Assembly: GCA_964479125.1 (NCBI GenBank)
Contig: CAYZJK010000007.1
Span: 1 to 27,227 of the forward strand
Length of the DNA: 27,227 nt
Direction of reading: 5' to 3'
Source of the DNA: CAYZJK01 sp964479125
Lineage (GTDB): Bacteria > Patescibacteriota > Saccharimonadia > Saccharimonadales > Saccharimonadaceae
Shown: positions 6,907 through 15,135 of the stretch, one piece after another
Position numbering within the stretch: the stretch's first letter is position 1
How the letters are laid out: each line of letters begins with the position of its first letter
The notes under the pieces: generated by a model
The model's input: the letters and a program-made list of their open reading frames with translations, nothing else
What the model was told of the DNA's origin: nothing
The model's database searches: none
Translations under genes and position numbers: made by a program

Positions 6907-8397
6907 ATGGCACGCGTCAGCTTAAATAAGTTTTCACTCTACAAATACAGATACTGGATAGGGTATAGCCTTCTAGCATTTCTGTTAGTAGCTACTATGG
7001 TTGTAGCAGCTACGCTTATACCAGGCGGCTTTGACGTTGATGAACAGACCTCTGCCCTAAAGAGCGCTTCTTTAAAACTAGAGAACCCAACTTCATTTCT
7101 GATTACCGACTTGCCGTACCATGCTCTGCAGAAGCTATCGATTTACCTACTAGGGCTATCTTCATTTAGCATTAAACTGCCATCTGTTATCTTATCTGTC
7201 TTATCTATTATTGGCTTAGTCTTTGTTTGTCGTAAATGGTTTTCGCCAAATATCAGTGTAGTAGCCGCTACAGCCGTTGCTTCATTTACTAGTTTTATCT
7301 ACGTTGCACAGCACGGTACGCCAGATATCATGCATATCTTCTGGCCAGTTTTAATACTATTTCTTTTTAATCTCGTACCTCGCGCCGGAGCGATTGGCTG
7401 GATTGCCTCAATCTTAGTTGGACTAGCCGTCGGACTTAACTTGATGACGCCGATCGGCTTCCTGCCAGTCATAGCGATTGCTATCGGCGGCTTACTTCAC
7501 CCTCACGTTCGTTACGTAATACGTAAGAAGGTTGACGTAAATAAACGAGTGGCAATTGGACTGTCTTTCGTAGTTGGTATCATTCCGCTGGTTATGATGC
7601 TAATCAGGCAGCCCGATACTGCTCTAGCGCTTATTTTTAAGGATTCATTTGATGGCTCACTGCTCGACTCAGCCAAAGACACTTTCTTAAGATTATTTGA
7701 CTTTACCGGTTCATATTCAGATGTAGCTGGAACAATAGTGCCAGTCTTTACGATTGCTACCTTATCTATCTGTGTTGTAGGGTATTATGCACTCTTTAAA
7801 AAGAAACATACAGCGCAGCACTACATCTTAACCGCTTGGCTAATTCTACTTATTCCAGCTACCTTATTTGCAATTGAGAACGTAACCTACTTCCTGCTTG
7901 TACCTTTTGGGCTACTGTTTGCAGCTGGCATTCAGTTCATTCTAAGGCAGTGGTATAAGCTGTTCCCACAAAATCCATATGCCCGAGTTTTCGGACTACT
8001 GCCAATGGTAGTGTTACTAACTGGACTAATCGGCCTTGGTACAGCTCGCTATGTCTACAGCTACACCTATCATCCAGTACTAGCTAACTCAGTTACTCAT
8101 GACCTACGTAAAGTTAATACTGCCATCAATCAAGAGAAAGATGGTAACACCAGTATTATCATCTCCGCTAACAAACGAGATCTACCCTTCTATCAGCTAT
8201 ATGTTGACGTTAACGACGTAGAAGCCTCGGTTCAAACCGACGTCCAACCAGACGCTCTGGAAAATAGTACAGTAATCGCCCTTCGCGGCAGTCCGTATAT
8301 CAGTGAGACAGAAGTAGCACCATCAAGAATTGTAGCTTCAGGCTCACTACATGAGCGCTCAGATAGGCTTTATATCTATAAAAAGATATCTGAATAG
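6907..8397 (+). CDS. Polytopic membrane protein, GT39/ArnT-like glycosyltransferase
   Basis: This 496-residue protein has about 10-12 hydrophobic segments, the first at about 17-38. The first extracytoplasmic loop contains an acidic pair (FDVDEQTSALKSAS, about 44-57), which in PMT/ArnT-type (GT-C fold) enzymes lies in the catalytic loop. The alternating membrane and loop pattern (LPSVILSVLSIIGLVFVCRKW, then AQHGTPDIMHIFWPVLILFLF) also fits that superfamily, which moves sugars from lipid-linked donors to proteins or envelope glycans. The C-terminal 90 residues are soluble. It follows dnaB by 20 nt but has its own promoter. The superfamily assignment is probable; donor and acceptor are unknown. 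Confidence 0.65.
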   Translation: MARVSLNKFSLYKYRYWIGYSLLAFLLVATMVVAATLIPGGFDVDEQTSALKSASLKLENPTSFLITDLPYHALQKLSIYLLGLSSFSIKLPSVILSVLSIIGLVFVCRKWFSPNISVVAATAVASFTSFIYVAQHGTPDIMHIFWPVLILFLFNLVPRAGAIGWIASILVGLAVGLNLMTPIGFLPVIAIAIGGLLHPHVRYVIRKKVDVNKRVAIGLSFVVGIIPLVMMLIRQPDTALALIFKDSFDGSLLDSAKDTFLRLFDFTGSYSDVAGTIVPVFTIATLSICVVGYYALFKKKHTAQHYILTAWLILLIPATLFAIENVTYFLLVPFGLLFAAGIQFILRQWYKLFPQNPYARVFGLLPMVVLLTGLIGLGTARYVYSYTYHPVLANSVTHDLRKVNTAINQEKDGNTSIIISANKRDLPFYQLYVDVNDVEASVQTDVQPDALENSTVIALRGSPYISETEVAPSRIVASGSLHERSDRLYIYKKISE

Positions 8398-8432
8398 CGT
8401 ATACTTATTACAGTAATTAGGAGGATTTAGTA

Positions 8433-8729
8433 ATGGATCAAATGAAAATGCTAAACGATCTTCGAAAGGCTCAAAAAGAGCTCAAGAAGCAACAAATCGT
8501 AGCTGTAGCTGGCGGTGAAGATGACGACCCAGCGGTAGAAGTTATCATCAACGGTGAACTTAAGGTTGAAGATATTTCAATCAACCCAGAATACGTTGAC
8601 CTTGAAGACATTGAAGAGCTAGAAGGCTGGCTAGAAGCTGCTATCCGTGACGGTATGGCTAAGGCTCAAGAAGTAGCTGCTGAGAAGATGAAGCCACTAA
8701 TGGGCGGTATGAACCTGCCAGGAATGTAG
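8433..8729 (+). CDS. ybaB: YbaB/EbfC family nucleoid-associated protein
   Basis: This 98-residue protein belongs to the small DNA-binding dimer family usually encoded next to recR. The N-terminal helix MLNDLRKAQKELKKQQ (about 5-20), the central strand-rich part (VEVIINGELKVEDISINPE, 31-49) and the Met/Gly-rich C-terminus (KPLMGGMNLPGM) are all typical. AGGAGG (8419-8424) gives a strong ribosome site 8 nt before the ATG. It precedes recR by 20 nt, the conserved ybaB-recR pair; dnaX, which usually comes first in that trio, lies 2.9 kb upstream with dnaB and a glycosyltransferase in between. The N-terminus is slightly shorter than in many relatives. Confidence 0.9.
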   Translation: MDQMKMLNDLRKAQKELKKQQIVAVAGGEDDDPAVEVIINGELKVEDISINPEYVDLEDIEELEGWLEAAIRDGMAKAQEVAAEKMKPLMGGMNLPGM

Positions 8730-8749
8730 ACCACACTAGGTTAACTTTC

Positions 8750-9367
8750 GTGTCTAATAATTTACTTCCACAAGCACTAGTTGAAGTTATCGAAGAGCTC
8801 GGCTCTTTACCAGGAGTTGGTGCGCGTACTGCTGAAAGGTATGCGTACCATCTTTTGCGTGCGAAGCAGGAGTCTAATGAGCGTCTTAGTAGCGCCATCA
8901 GCAACTTGCACGATAACGTATCCTTCTGTCCAGTAACATTTGCTCTTATTGATGCCGATCAGGAGGTTTCACCTCTCTATGAAGATCCGACTCGAAATAG
9001 GCAGCTGATAGCTGTTGTAGAAGAGCCGTTAGATATTATTGCAATTGAACGAACTGGTCAGTATCAGGGTGTTTACCATGTCCTAGGCGGAGCCTTGTCT
9101 CCAATTGACGGTATCGGCCCTGAGAAGCTACACATCCCCGAGTTACTATCTCGAATTAAATCGGATAACGTAGAAGAACTTATTATTGCCACCAACGCCA
9201 GCGTAGAAGGGGAGTCGACCTCTCTTTACCTACAGAAGCAAATTGAAGAAGCTGGTATAAATATTAAAATGAGCCGTCTTGCTCGTGGTCTGCCAGTTGG
9301 AGTAGACCTAGAGTATGCCGATCAAATCACTCTCTCGCACGCACTAGAGGGCAGACGATCACTCTAA
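8750..9367 (+). CDS. recR: Recombination protein RecR, zinc-finger-degenerate
   Basis: RecR with RecO loads RecA at gaps. The 205-residue protein has the N-terminal helix-hairpin-helix LGSLPGVGARTAERYAYHLL (17-36) and the Toprim domain (about 83-175: IAVVEEPLDIIAIE, YHVLGGALSPIDGIGPEKL, ELIIATNASVEGESTSLYL). The C-terminal MSRLARGLPVGVDLEYADQITLSHAL is also present. The Cys4 zinc finger normally between them is degenerate: only Cys60 remains, and the other positions read Thr63, Ser74 and Tyr77. The start is GTG 8750; a weak AGG precedes it, and coupling to ybaB is likely. The rest of the protein is well conserved, so I judge it functional rather than decaying. Confidence 0.93.
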   Translation: MSNNLLPQALVEVIEELGSLPGVGARTAERYAYHLLRAKQESNERLSSAISNLHDNVSFCPVTFALIDADQEVSPLYEDPTRNRQLIAVVEEPLDIIAIERTGQYQGVYHVLGGALSPIDGIGPEKLHIPELLSRIKSDNVEELIIATNASVEGESTSLYLQKQIEEAGINIKMSRLARGLPVGVDLEYADQITLSHALEGRRSL

Positions 9368-9386
9368 ATTAAAACTTAAGGAATTT

Positions 9387-10364
9387 ATGCATCAAAAATC
9401 CATTGAACTTATTCAAGACGCCAAAAGCGTAATTGTCATCCAAGCCGAAAACCCAGACGGAGATAGTCTAGGTAGTGCTTTATTTTTAGAAGAAGTTCTC
9501 TCAGATATGGGCAAAGAGGTTTCTCTTTACTGTCCAGTCGACATTCCTAAGTATATGCGATACTTCCCAGGCTGGGATCGTGTCACTCAAGACTTTAACG
9601 TGAAGGCTGATCTTGCCATTATCGTTGACACCACCTCTGAAACTTTAATCTCTAAGGTGCTTGAGACACCTGGCGTGAGACACTATCTAGAAACTCATGA
9701 AGTGCTAGTCATCGACCACCACACTCAGGTTGAATCAACCCTACCGTTTGAGCACACACTACTTCTAGAAGAAGGTGCTTCAACCTCTGAGGTACTTACT
9801 CGTCTGGCCGACTCTGCCAACTGGAAGATATCAGCTCAAGGCGCCGAACATGCTTTAGGTGCACTTCTATCTGACACGCTTGGTCTAACCACTCAAAGCG
9901 TAACACCAGCCAGCTTCGAAGTAGCAGCACGTCTAACTGAACTAGGAGCCCACCCTTCAATCGTCGAAGAGCGACGGCGTGAATTTATGAAAAAGGCCCC
10001 TGAAATCTTAAGCTATAAGGGTCGATTAATTGAACGTATTGAATACTTCCTCGATGGCAAGCTTGCTTTAATCTCAATTCCTTTTGAAGAAATTGAAGCT
10101 TATTCTGATCAATATAATCCAAGTGTACTAGTTATCGATGAAATGCGCCTAGTTGAAGGCGTGGAGGTAGCTGTAGCCATTAAAACCTACCCAGACGGTA
10201 AACTAACCGGCAAAATCCGCTCAAACACTCCAGTTAGCTCTGACATTGCTGGCTACTTTGGCGGCGGTGGACACCCTTATGCAGCTGGATTTAGAGTTTA
10301 TGAATCTCAAGATCAAGTTCTAAAAGAACTGATTGACGCCACCGATAAGGCTCTGAATCTCTGA
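9387..10364 (+). CDS. DHH/DHHA1 family phosphoesterase (NrnA-like)
   Basis: The family hydrolyses short oligonucleotides, pAp or cyclic dinucleotide products. Motif I is AENPDGDSLGSAL (20-32), a second acidic motif is IIVDTT (78-83), the name motif is VIDHH (108-112), and a DHHA1 domain ends with GGGGHPYAAGF. In the usual motif I (HxNPDGD) the first residue is a metal-binding His; here it is Ala20. The other metal ligands are present. At 325 residues it has the NrnA-type length. AAGGA lies 7 nt before the ATG, and the gene is 19 nt after recR. Its TGA stop codon forms part of the putative cysS promoter. The exact substrate cannot be told. Confidence 0.85.
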   Translation: MHQKSIELIQDAKSVIVIQAENPDGDSLGSALFLEEVLSDMGKEVSLYCPVDIPKYMRYFPGWDRVTQDFNVKADLAIIVDTTSETLISKVLETPGVRHYLETHEVLVIDHHTQVESTLPFEHTLLLEEGASTSEVLTRLADSANWKISAQGAEHALGALLSDTLGLTTQSVTPASFEVAARLTELGAHPSIVEERRREFMKKAPEILSYKGRLIERIEYFLDGKLALISIPFEEIEAYSDQYNPSVLVIDEMRLVEGVEVAVAIKTYPDGKLTGKIRSNTPVSSDIAGYFGGGGHPYAAGFRVYESQDQVLKELIDATDKALNL

Positions 10365-10370
10365 TACAAT
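10362..10370 (+). promoter_or_regulatory. Extended -10 promoter of cysS, overlapping a stop codon
   Basis: TGA (10362-10364, the stop codon of the DHH gene) followed by TACAAT (10365-10370) reads as an extended -10 element 9 nt before the cysS ATG. No -35 or ribosome site is evident, so a leaderless cysS message is likely. Confidence 0.5.
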
Positions 10371-10379
10371 AGACGTATC

Positions 10380-11846
10380 ATGAATCAGCTGCAATTCTAT
10401 AACACCCTGACGCGCAACCTAGAAACTTTTACTCCACCTGAAGAAGGTCCAGTTAAGATTTACACCTGTGGCCCAACCGTCTACGACAACCCTCATGTCG
10501 GTAACTGGGTTGCTTATATTTACTGGGACGTACTAGTTCGCACTCTTAAGGCTAATAATCTTGAGATTGAACGCGTCATGAACGTAACCGACGTCGGTCA
10601 CTTAACCGACGACGCCGACGACGGAGAAGATAAGCTAGAGAAAGGCGCTAGAAGAGAGCAACTTACCGCCTGGGACGTAGCCGCTAAATACACCGAGGTG
10701 TTTATTAATGGCACGAAGCAGCTAAATATCCTGCCGCCTAACCACCTAACTAAAGCAACTGAATTTATCCCTCAGCAACTAGAACTTGTACGTACCCTAA
10801 AAGACAAAGGCTACACCTACCAAATTGATGACGGCATCTACTTTGACACCTCAAAGTTTCCAAGCTACCGGGATTTTGCCGGACTAGATATTGAAGCCCT
10901 CCAAGCCGGAGCGAGAGTGGCGTTTAATAGCGAAAAGCGCTACGTCTCTGACTTTGCATTATGGAAGTTTACTCCAGAGGGGCAAAAACGTGACATGGAG
11001 TGGGAGACCCCAGCTGACCTATTAGATAATCCATCTAGTACACCAAAGATGGGCTTTCCAGGTTGGCACCTAGAGTGTTCCGCTATGAGCATGGATATTC
11101 TAGGCGACACCTTAGACATACACACCGGTGGGATTGACCATATACCGGTTCACCACACAAATGAAATAGCTCAATCTGAAGCCGCGACCGGCAAGAAATT
11201 CTCTCGCTTCTGGCTACATAACAACCACCTCAAAGTGGATGGCGCTAAGATCTCTAAAAGCCTCGGCAATGGCTATACTTTAGAAGACCTACAAGAGCAA
11301 GGCTTCTCTCCAAGCGACTTTAGAATGTTTGTTCTGCAGAGTTCGTACCAGTCTGAAGGGAACTTTAGCTTCGATAGCTTAGAAGCAGCAGCTAATCGTC
11401 TTAACAACTGGCGCCGAGCAGCAGCCATAAGACATCAAACACATGGCACACATGACCAAGATAAGTCGATACAAGTACCTCAGTTTGCTGATGCTAGCCA
11501 GGTTATTAGCCTACTCAACAACAACCTGAACACTCCAGAAGCCCTAGCGCACATCGATAGGGTAGTGGGTAGTATTTTAGACATTAAAAACCCAGAACTA
11601 ATCGACCAGAAAGCTTTAATTAACTTTTTTGAAACTGTCGATGAGGTCTTAGGTTTAAATATTCTACCTAGCTCTCCAGATATCGATGACGAGACCAAGC
11701 AGCTAATACTAGAACGCAAAAGAGCCCGTGAGGATAAGGATTGGGCAAGGTCTGATCAATTAAGAGATGAACTAGCCTCAAAAGGCATTACTGTGCGCGA
11801 CACCACTCATGGAACTATCTGGGAATATACCAAGCATCACAACTAA
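10380..11846 (+). CDS. cysS: Cysteinyl-tRNA synthetase
   Basis: It charges tRNA-Cys. The class I signatures are YTCGPTVYDNPHVGNW (28-43, with the HIGH-like HVGN) and KISKS (290-294, the KMSKS loop). Zinc ligands Cys30, Cys233 (WHLECSAM) and the HHTNE segment (258-262) are all kept. A DALR/anticodon-binding region follows, and the C-terminal RDTTHGTIWEY is typical. Length of 488 residues is slightly above the usual of about 460. The ATG lies 15 nt after the DHH stop, with no Shine-Dalgarno sequence but a -10-like box upstream. A bidirectional terminator follows. Confidence 0.97.
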   Translation: MNQLQFYNTLTRNLETFTPPEEGPVKIYTCGPTVYDNPHVGNWVAYIYWDVLVRTLKANNLEIERVMNVTDVGHLTDDADDGEDKLEKGARREQLTAWDVAAKYTEVFINGTKQLNILPPNHLTKATEFIPQQLELVRTLKDKGYTYQIDDGIYFDTSKFPSYRDFAGLDIEALQAGARVAFNSEKRYVSDFALWKFTPEGQKRDMEWETPADLLDNPSSTPKMGFPGWHLECSAMSMDILGDTLDIHTGGIDHIPVHHTNEIAQSEAATGKKFSRFWLHNNHLKVDGAKISKSLGNGYTLEDLQEQGFSPSDFRMFVLQSSYQSEGNFSFDSLEAAANRLNNWRRAAAIRHQTHGTHDQDKSIQVPQFADASQVISLLNNNLNTPEALAHIDRVVGSILDIKNPELIDQKALINFFETVDEVLGLNILPSSPDIDDETKQLILERKRAREDKDWARSDQLRDELASKGITVRDTTHGTIWEYTKHHN

Positions 11847-11867
11847 TAACATCCAGCTAATGAAACT

Positions 11868-11896
11868 AAAAACACCCCTGATATAGGGGTGTTTTT
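11868..11896. terminator. Bidirectional terminator between cysS and the AI-2E permease gene
   Basis: AAAAACACCCCT (11868-11879) and AGGGGTGTTTTT (11885-11896) form a perfect 12-bp stem with a 5-nt loop. It has a T tract on both strands and lies between two convergent genes. Confidence 0.92.
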
Positions 11897-11913
11897 AGTT
11901 ATTGCCTAATACC

Positions 11914-13056
11914 TCAAGCAGACTTCTTAGAAGTTTTCTTAAGGGCATCTTTTAGAGATGAAGTTACGCCGTGCTTAGCAGACTTAACTGGCCTGTGCGC
12001 CAACCAATCTTCGATTAACACCTTAATCCAACCAGCGATTGGTACAGATATGATTGCACCAGCAATACCTAGGGCATAGGTACCGATAGTAGCGGCTACT
12101 AGAACAATCAGAGCTGTTAGCTGGATTGTCTTACTCTGGATCTTAGGTGAGATGTAGTTACTTTCAACCTGCTGGTAAATGATGAAGTATACACCAAAGA
12201 TAAGTCCAGCACTGATGTCATTTAATCCGATTAATACTGCAATTAACACACCCGAGATAGTCGCACCGAACATTGGCACTAGAGACAGCAGGGTAGCAAT
12301 AGCAAAGGCTGGTAGACCTAATGAAGCTGGCACCGCCGGGAACGTCCAGGCTAGAATATAGACGAATATGGCGGTTGCTATACCACCCACTAGAGCAACA
12401 CCGAGCTGACCGTTCACGTAGCCCCTTAAGACGTCATACATCCTTGAGGCAAGATTCTGGTGTCGATTTAGTAGCTCTTTGTTACGATAAGTACCCCAGA
12501 ACTTTCGGATCCATATTGGCCCCTCTAGAAGCATCAAGAAGGTCATTACCAGAACAATCACAGTTGCAATCAGGAAGGTAACTACTGATTCAATACCTGA
12601 AATTATATTTGTACCCAGACCAGATGCCCAATCTGATGACTGGTCTTGAACCTCAGATACAATATTATCTACCTGGTCCTGCAGACCATGTCGTTCAATA
12701 AAATCATTTACACCAGAAACCTGGTCCTGGGCACCTTCAACCATCTCTGGTAGCTGCCGAGCAACATGAGCTGACTGCTCAATAATCGGTGGTACTACAA
12801 GCGTTACAAACCCACCCAAGAACACAACTATTGCTAAGAAGGCAACCATCGTACTTAATAGACGGCTCTTCTTAGGTAGATACTTAGTTAGCGCATGCAC
12901 TGGAGCATTTAGAGCTAAGGCTAGAAAAATAGCCACACCAACTATAGTTAGCGCTGTGCGAGCATTATAAACAGCAACCGCAGCTAATCCGAAACCAAGT
13001 ACAACTAAAACAAAACGAACAAATGTAGCAGTCTCAACGTCAATCTTTACTTTCAT
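11914..13056 (-). CDS. AI-2E family (PerM-like) transporter
   Basis: This 380-residue membrane protein has the AI-2E/PerM layout. There are two N-terminal helix groups (about 11-50 and 64-90), then a long hydrophilic helical insert (about 92-150: QSAHVARQLPEMVEGAQDQ...). After that come helices with the typical RMYDVLRGYVNGQLGVALVGGI, SLVPMFGATISG and VESNYISPKIQSKTIQL segments. Members have been linked to autoinducer-2 export or Na+/H+ exchange, so the substrate is open. The C-terminal tail is basic (about 350-380). AAGGAG on the minus strand is 7 nt before the ATG. It follows tgt by 29 nt and is probably cotranscribed with it. Confidence 0.88.
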   Translation of the reverse strand: MKVKIDVETATFVRFVLVVLGFGLAAVAVYNARTALTIVGVAIFLALALNAPVHALTKYLPKKSRLLSTMVAFLAIVVFLGGFVTLVVPPIIEQSAHVARQLPEMVEGAQDQVSGVNDFIERHGLQDQVDNIVSEVQDQSSDWASGLGTNIISGIESVVTFLIATVIVLVMTFLMLLEGPIWIRKFWGTYRNKELLNRHQNLASRMYDVLRGYVNGQLGVALVGGIATAIFVYILAWTFPAVPASLGLPAFAIATLLSLVPMFGATISGVLIAVLIGLNDISAGLIFGVYFIIYQQVESNYISPKIQSKTIQLTALIVLVAATIGTYALGIAGAIISVPIAGWIKVLIEDWLAHRPVKSAKHGVTSSLKDALKKTSKKSA

Positions 13057-13085
13057 ATAATCTCCTTACCGATAGTTTAACATAC

Positions 13086-14297
13086 CTATACAGAGGTAGT
13101 CTGATAATAATCAGCTAAAAAGCCTCGCTTGAAACCCTCATAGGTTTCGTTTTCAATCGACTCTCGTATGTCATCGACCAATTTGACGATAAACTGTTCG
13201 TTATGAATCGTAGCTAGTGTATTAGCTAATAGCTCACCAGCCTTAAATAAGTGCCTTAAATATGCCCGAGAATAATTCTTGCAGGTATAGCATTCACAAG
13301 TCTCATCAAACGGCCTAAAGTCTTCCTTAAATTCACTACGCGTAATGTTAATTCGCCCCTGCCTTGTATAGAGCGCTCCGTTGCGGCCAACCCTAGCTGG
13401 ACTAACGCAGTCAAATGTATCAGCGCCGTTTTCAATACAAGCAAAGATATCATCTGGCTCAGAAATACCGAGCATGTGCCGGGGCCTATCTTCTGGCAGC
13501 TCATCACACATCCAAGCGACAATTTCACCAATCTTGGCCTTTTCTAAAGCTCCGCCTAGTCCATAGCCGTCAAAGTCTAATGAGCCTAAGAACTTAGCAG
13601 ACTCGCGCCTAAGATCTTCGTAGTTAGCTCCTTGAATAACACCAAATAGAGCCTGGGGTGGGCGATGACTACGCTCAGCGTTAAGCTTCTTATGCGCCTC
13701 AAGGCTTCTAATCGCCCAAGGGTGAGTTCGCTCCCTTAGCGATTCAACTTGATAGTCATATGAGTGATGTAAGGTAGTAAGCTCATCAAACGAGAACATA
13801 ATATCCGCACCAATCTCATGCTGGATGCGCATTGACTCCTCGGGAGTAAACCGATGATAGCTACCATCAAGATGAGACTTAAATGTCACGCCGTCATTGT
13901 CGATTCTAGCTAGTGAATCTTTCTTAGGGGTCAAGCCTTCGGTTTTTTCGCCAGTCATGTCGATTACTTTCTTAAAGCCAACACCAAGACTCATCACCTG
14001 AAAACCACCACTATCTGTAAAAGTAGGGCCATCCCAGTTCATAAACTTATGAAGCCCGCCTGCTTTATCGATCAAATCTGAACCAGGCCTTAAATAAAGG
14101 TGATAGGCATTAGCTAGTACCGCCTGTGCGCCCGTCGCCTTAAGTTGCTCGGGTGTTAAGGCCTTTAAAGTCGCCTGTGTCCCGACTGGAATAAAAGCCG
14201 GTGTTTTTATCTCACCGTGAGGGGTAGTTAGCACGCCGGTACGTCCATGTTTATCTGCTAGACGCTTCTGTATCTTAAAGGAAAAACGATCTGTCAT
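13086..14297 (-). CDS. tgt: tRNA-guanine transglycosylase
   Basis: It exchanges guanine 34 of GUN anticodons for a queuine-type base. The 403-residue protein has the catalytic DSGGFQVMSLG (95-105), FDGYGLGG (242-249), the nucleophile in TFDCVSPAR (Asp296) and a complete zinc site (CECYTC at 334-339 and His365). Between the DSGGFQ motif and GVTFKSHLDGS lies an extra stretch of about 20-25 residues (about 106-135) compared with standard bacterial Tgt. The ATG has no ribosome site; an extended -10 box lies 9 nt upstream. No queuosine-synthesis gene is in the window, so the base may be salvaged. Confidence 0.95.
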   Translation of the reverse strand: MTDRFSFKIQKRLADKHGRTGVLTTPHGEIKTPAFIPVGTQATLKALTPEQLKATGAQAVLANAYHLYLRPGSDLIDKAGGLHKFMNWDGPTFTDSGGFQVMSLGVGFKKVIDMTGEKTEGLTPKKDSLARIDNDGVTFKSHLDGSYHRFTPEESMRIQHEIGADIMFSFDELTTLHHSYDYQVESLRERTHPWAIRSLEAHKKLNAERSHRPPQALFGVIQGANYEDLRRESAKFLGSLDFDGYGLGGALEKAKIGEIVAWMCDELPEDRPRHMLGISEPDDIFACIENGADTFDCVSPARVGRNGALYTRQGRINITRSEFKEDFRPFDETCECYTCKNYSRAYLRHLFKAGELLANTLATIHNEQFIVKLVDDIRESIENETYEGFKRGFLADYYQTTSV

Positions 14298-14306
14298 ACT
14301 TGTTAC

Positions 14307-14315
14307 ATTCTAACA
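14307..14315 (-). promoter_or_regulatory. Extended -10 promoter of tgt, probably leaderless
   Basis: On the minus strand TGT followed by TAGAAT (14312-14307) lies 9 nt before the tgt ATG, with no Shine-Dalgarno sequence between them. No -35 is evident. Confidence 0.5.
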
Positions 14316-14323
14316 TGCTCAGG

Positions 14324-14329
14324 TATACT
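14324..14329 (+). promoter_or_regulatory. -10 box of the ABC transporter/two-component operon
   Basis: TATACT lies 29 nt before the GTG start, leaving a short leader that carries AAAGGAGGA. It diverges from the tgt promoter, about 10 bases away. A matching -35 is not clear. Confidence 0.4.
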
Positions 14330-14358
14330 AAAATTCATACAAAAGGAGGAGCAGCAGC

Positions 14359-15135
14359 GTGTCTGAGACCAAAAAGACAAAACAGACAGTATCTAACGAT
14401 CCAGTCATTTCAGTAAAGAACTTTAGTATGAGCTTCGGCACTAAAAAGGTGGTTGATAAACTATCTTTCGAAGTTAAAAAAGGTGAAACCTTTGGCTTTC
14501 TAGGCAGCAACGGTAGCGGTAAGACTACTACCATGCGTGCACTACTAGGCATCTACCGACCAACAGGCGGCGAACTACTTATTAACGGGCGAGAATTCGA
14601 CCCAGTTCATGGCAACGAAATTGGCTACCTACCTGAAGAACGTGGTCTATATAAAAAAGAAAATGTAATTGATACCATGACTTACTTTGGTCAATTAAAA
14701 GGCCTTGATCGACAAGAGGCTCGCGATTGGTCGATGAACTATCTTGAGCGAGTCGAGCTAGCTGACAAGGCTAAGGCTAAAATCGATAAGCTTTCAGGAG
14801 GTCAGCAACAAAAGGTCCAACTTGGTGTTACTATCATGAACAACCCAAGCGTATTAGTGCTTGATGAACCAACTAAGGGATTTGACCCAGTTAACCGACG
14901 CCTGCTTCTTGACCTAATAGATGAACAGCGTGAGAATGGATCAACCATTGTCTACATCACTCACGACATGTCTGAAGTTGAGCGTCTATGCGACCGACTT
15001 CTTCTCCTTAAAGATGGCAAGGCTGCCGCTTACGGTACAGTTAAGGAAGTTTTAAATAAATACAAGATGAAGAGTATGGATGACGTATTCCTTCACGTTT
15101 ACGGAACAGATGCACAGTTTGGAGGTGAGTCATGA
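14359..15135 (+). CDS. ABC transporter ATP-binding protein (NatA/CcmA type)
   Basis: This 258-residue ATPase powers the ABC-2 permease encoded next. It has Walker A GSNGSGKTTT (49-58), the Q-loop region, LPEERGLYKKENV (91-103, typical of the NatA group), signature LSGGQQQKVQLG (145-156), Walker B VLVLDEPTKGFDP (165-177) and the switch His in YITHD. The C-terminal extension after about residue 215 (KYKMKSMDDVFLHVYG) is usual for this group. The GTG start is supported by AAAGGAGGA about 9 nt upstream. Its TGA overlaps the permease ATG (ATGA). This group exports ions, lipids, drugs or peptides; the substrate is unknown. Confidence 0.92.
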   Translation: MSETKKTKQTVSNDPVISVKNFSMSFGTKKVVDKLSFEVKKGETFGFLGSNGSGKTTTMRALLGIYRPTGGELLINGREFDPVHGNEIGYLPEERGLYKKENVIDTMTYFGQLKGLDRQEARDWSMNYLERVELADKAKAKIDKLSGGQQQKVQLGVTIMNNPSVLVLDEPTKGFDPVNRRLLLDLIDEQRENGSTIVYITHDMSEVERLCDRLLLLKDGKAAAYGTVKEVLNKYKMKSMDDVFLHVYGTDAQFGGES

